The notes below the pieces were generated by a model. That model did no database searches. It was given only the letters and a program-made list of their open reading frames with translations, and was not told where the DNA came from. The position numbers were made by a program, and so were the translations under genes. From Blautia sp. AF19-10LB (GTDB lineage Bacteria > Bacillota > Clostridia > Lachnospirales > Lachnospiraceae), in assembly GCF_003461245.1 (NCBI RefSeq), contig NZ_QTWS01000068.1, positions 1-7,708 of the forward strand: DNA of 7,708 nucleotides, in the 5' to 3' direction. Positions 6,073 through 7,708 of this stretch are shown one piece after another (the stretch's first letter is position 1; each line of letters starts with the position of its first letter).

Positions 6073-7407
6073 ATGGAAAAAAATCTTACTTCCGGCAGTG
6101 TTCTGAAAAATATCATTTATTTTTCACTGCCATATCTCTTATCTTATTTTCTACAGACTTTATATGGCATGGCTGATCTTTTTATCATTGGTCAGTTTGA
6201 GGGGATCGCGAGTACTACTGCTGTCTCGATCGGCAGCCAGGTTATGCATATGATCACTGTTATGATCGTCGGCCTTGCCATGGGTTCTACGGTTACCATT
6301 GCACAGGCAATCGGTGCCAGGGACAAAAAAAGTGCTTCCAGAACGATTGGAAACACGGTTGCTTTGTTTATGGCTGTTGCTGTTGGGCTGATGGTGATCC
6401 TGCTTCTTCTTGTTCATCCAATTGTATCTGTGATGTCTACCCCTTTGGAAGCGGTAACTGGAACTGTGGCTTATCTTACGGTGTGTTTTATTGGGATTCC
6501 ATGTATTACGGCGTATAACATTATCAGTTCGATTTTTCGTGGGATCGGGGATTCCAAAAGTCCGATGTATTTTATTGCAATTGCGTGTGTGGTGAATATC
6601 GGGCTGGATTATCTGTTTATGGGATATTTACACCTTGGTCCGGTTGGGGCTGCGCTTGGTACTACTTTGTCGCAGCTTGTGAGTGTGGTCATTGCACTGA
6701 TCGTGATCATGAAAAAGGAAACCGGGATTTCTTTGTCGCGGAAGGATTTTCGTCCGGATCATAGATTTATGAAGAAAATTCTGAATATTGGCATTCCGGT
6801 TGCGCTGCAGGATGGATTTATCCAGGTTGCTTTTATTGTGATCACGGTTATTGCCAATCGACGTGGATTGGATACGGCGGCGGCTGTGGGGATCGTAGAG
6901 AAGATCATCAGCTTTTTGTTTTTGGTTCCTTCTTCTATGCTTTCTACGGTTTCTGCTCTTTGTGCACAGAATATTGGGGCGCGGAAGCATGAGCGTGCTT
7001 CGAGGACGCTTCGTTATGGGATTTTGATCGCGGCTGGATTTGGGGTGATCGTGGCTGTTGTGATACAGTTTGTTGCGGGACCTGTGGTGTCGTTGTTTAC
7101 TTCGGATGCGACGGTTGTTGTGCTGGGAAGTCAGTATATCCGGGGATATATTTTTGATTGTATTTTTGCGGGGGTTCATTTTTGTTTTAGTGGGTATTTT
7201 TGTGCTTATGGAAGGTCGGGATTTTCTTTCCTGCATAATATCATGTCGATTCTCCTGGTGAGGATACCAGGGGTGTATCTGACTTCGTTGTGGTTTCCGG
7301 ATACGTTGTTTCCGATGGGGATTGCGACGGCTTGTGGGTCGTTGTTGTCGGTGATTATTTGTTTTATTTTATTTAAATGGATGCTGGCGCATCCGGCGAA
7401 ATCCTGA
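6073..7407 (+). CDS. MATE-family multidrug/metabolite exporter (second of two)
   Basis: A 444-aa polytopic membrane protein with about 12 predicted helices. Family marks are GMADLFIIGQ (32-41) with D35 in helix 1, FRGIGDSKSPM (155-165), GPVGAALGTTLSQ (189-201), QNIGARK (299-305), and CAYGRSGFSF with VRIPGVYL (377-402) in the second half. By eye it is clearly diverged from the preceding MATE protein, so this is not a recent duplication. An ATG at 6037 is in frame but has no ribosome site; AAGGAG (6056-6061) lies 11 nt before the ATG at 6073, and normal MATE sequence starts there. Expression probably comes from its own MerR-type promoter plus read-through. The last third is notably G- and T-rich on the coding strand. 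The substrate is unknown. Confidence 0.93.
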   Translation: MEKNLTSGSVLKNIIYFSLPYLLSYFLQTLYGMADLFIIGQFEGIASTTAVSIGSQVMHMITVMIVGLAMGSTVTIAQAIGARDKKSASRTIGNTVALFMAVAVGLMVILLLLVHPIVSVMSTPLEAVTGTVAYLTVCFIGIPCITAYNIISSIFRGIGDSKSPMYFIAIACVVNIGLDYLFMGYLHLGPVGAALGTTLSQLVSVVIALIVIMKKETGISLSRKDFRPDHRFMKKILNIGIPVALQDGFIQVAFIVITVIANRRGLDTAAAVGIVEKIISFLFLVPSSMLSTVSALCAQNIGARKHERASRTLRYGILIAAGFGVIVAVVIQFVAGPVVSLFTSDATVVVLGSQYIRGYIFDCIFAGVHFCFSGYFCAYGRSGFSFLHNIMSILLVRIPGVYLTSLWFPDTLFPMGIATACGSLLSVIICFILFKWMLAHPAKS

Positions 7408-7458
7408 GGGGGAAGGTATCTCGGAGTCTGCGAAGGCCGAAGTTTCCCCTCAGACTCC
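7404..7458. repeat. Two interleaved, mutually exclusive inverted repeats after the second MATE gene
   Basis: CTGAGGGG (7404-7411) matches CCCCTCAG (7446-7453), and GGAGTCTG (7423-7430) matches CAGACTCC (7451-7458). Both are perfect 8-bp pairs in A-B-A'-B' order, and A' and B' share CAG, so both stems cannot form fully at once. The first arm contains the MATE stop codon (7405-7407). No T-run follows, so this is not a standard terminator. It may be an intergenic structured repeat or a switch-like 3' end. Confidence 0.45.
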
Positions 7459-7552
7459 CCCTTCTTGGCCACGCGGCTTTAGTGTGGGGACGGGCGTGCT
7501 TTGCGCCGCCCTGTGGGTTGGGGGAAATTGGAGGAAAAGGGGAAAAAGAGAA
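7459..7552. other. GC-rich, purine-skewed non-coding spacer with a strong hairpin
   Basis: No open reading frame here has coding support. GGGCG (7492-7496) pairs with CGCCC (7507-7511) around a 10-nt loop that can pair further inside. After it the plus strand turns into a purine-rich run with GGG (7515-7517), GGGGG (7520-7524) and GGGG (7539-7542). The base composition differs from the flanking genes. Possible readings are a structured intergenic repeat, a small RNA or a degraded element; none can be chosen from sequence. Confidence 0.4.
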
Positions 7553-7587
7553 TTAAAAAAAAGCTAGAGCGAATTTTGCTCTAGCTT
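7553..7587 (-). terminator. Intrinsic terminator of the rRNA operon
   Basis: On the minus strand a perfect 10-bp stem AAGCTAGAGC/GCTCTAGCTT (7587-7578 with 7570-7561) encloses a 7-nt AT-rich loop and runs into eight Ts (7562-7555). It points away from the 23S gene and lies 66 bp beyond its mature end. On the plus strand the stem is followed by TTCTTCTTTT, so it may also weakly stop rightward transcripts from the MATE genes. Confidence 0.9.
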
Positions 7588-7637
7588 CTTCTTTTCGTAT
7601 ATTCAAAACCACATACATGTTGACATTTCTGAATCAA

Positions 7638-7660
7638 TTGACCATGCTTTTCTTGGTCAA
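7638..7660 (-). other. Hairpin at the 23S 3' end / trailer junction
   Basis: TTGACCA (7638-7644) and TGGTCAA (7654-7660) form a perfect 7-bp inverted repeat with a 9-nt loop. The right arm is the conserved 23S 3' tail, which normally pairs with the 23S 5' end. The trailer copy therefore offers an alternative partner before processing. It may aid or compete with rRNA end maturation. Confidence 0.4.
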
Positions 7661-7708
7661 GCCCTCACCCTATTAGTAGCAGTCAGCTCCATGTGTTACC
7701 ACACTTCC
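7653..7708 (-). rRNA. 23S ribosomal RNA, 3' end (partial)
   Basis: The minus strand reads as the conserved end of large-subunit rRNA. It has the stem GTGTG/CACAT closed by a GTAA tetraloop, then GAGCTGAC, TACTAATAGG and GTGAGGGCTTGACC. This aligns with the last bases of E. coli 23S (GAGCTAACC, TACTAATGAACC, GTGAGGCTTAACCTT). The mature 3' end should fall at about 7653. The rest of the gene lies to the right of the window. No 5S rRNA follows before the terminator. Confidence 0.93.

Noticed and set aside
6628..7236. 202-codon minus-strand open frame opposite the second MATE gene
   Set aside because: Arg/Asn/Lys/Ser-rich low-complexity protein as expected from antisense of a membrane gene; no start signal or domain.
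7620..7625. TTGACA on the plus strand in the rRNA trailer as a rightward promoter
   Set aside because: It would drive antisense transcription into 23S, and no convincing -10 follows at normal spacing.
1..7708. CRISPR arrays, tRNA genes, transposases, toxin-antitoxin or phage genes
   Set aside because: I looked on both strands and saw no regularly spaced repeats, cloverleaf sequences or matching proteins.

Overview
The window looks like chromosomal DNA from a low-to-mid GC Firmicute of class Clostridia, most likely family Lachnospiraceae. The evidence is strong GGAGG-type ribosome sites, a 23S 3' end that aligns with Gram-positive 23S by eye, and a typical anaerobe gene set (siroheme/ferredoxin protein, PepV-type dipeptidase, tandem MATE exporters). 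The genus cannot be fixed from this sequence alone.

Left edge (1-210): the 5' end of a group IIC intron on the minus strand, inserted just after the intrinsic terminator of the dipeptidase transcript. A second hairpin lies between that terminator and the gene. Left block (211-2522, minus): a stand-alone siroheme plus 2x[4Fe-4S] reductase-like gene, then an M20/PepV dipeptidase, probably one transcript. Middle (2523-4562): a LysR-type regulator divergent from the reductase-like gene, with an inverted repeat placed like a LysR activation site for that gene. It is followed, 37 bp on, by an RluA/RluD-family pseudouridine synthase.

Right block (4563-7407, plus): two MATE-family exporter genes in tandem. 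The 64-bp gap between them holds a promoter with MerR-family geometry (TTGACT, 19-bp spacer containing a dyad, TAAAAT). The same gap has a 14-bp inverted repeat that, in read-through mRNA, would fold over the second gene's ribosome site. No MerR gene is in the window.

Right edge (7408-7708): about 150 bp of GC-rich, hairpin-rich non-coding DNA, an intrinsic terminator facing left, and the 3' end of a 23S rRNA gene on the minus strand. No 5S gene lies between the 23S end and its terminator, so the operon order is not 16S-23S-5S at this locus. Both window ends fall in usually multi-copy elements (group II intron, rRNA), which is where short-read contigs commonly break. The window may be a whole contig.

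The most interesting points are the regulatory gap between the two MATE genes, the terminator-targeted group IIC intron, the orphan siroheme protein with its divergent LysR gene, and the 23S end without a 5S. I found no CRISPR array, tRNA, transposase or wholly new multi-gene system.
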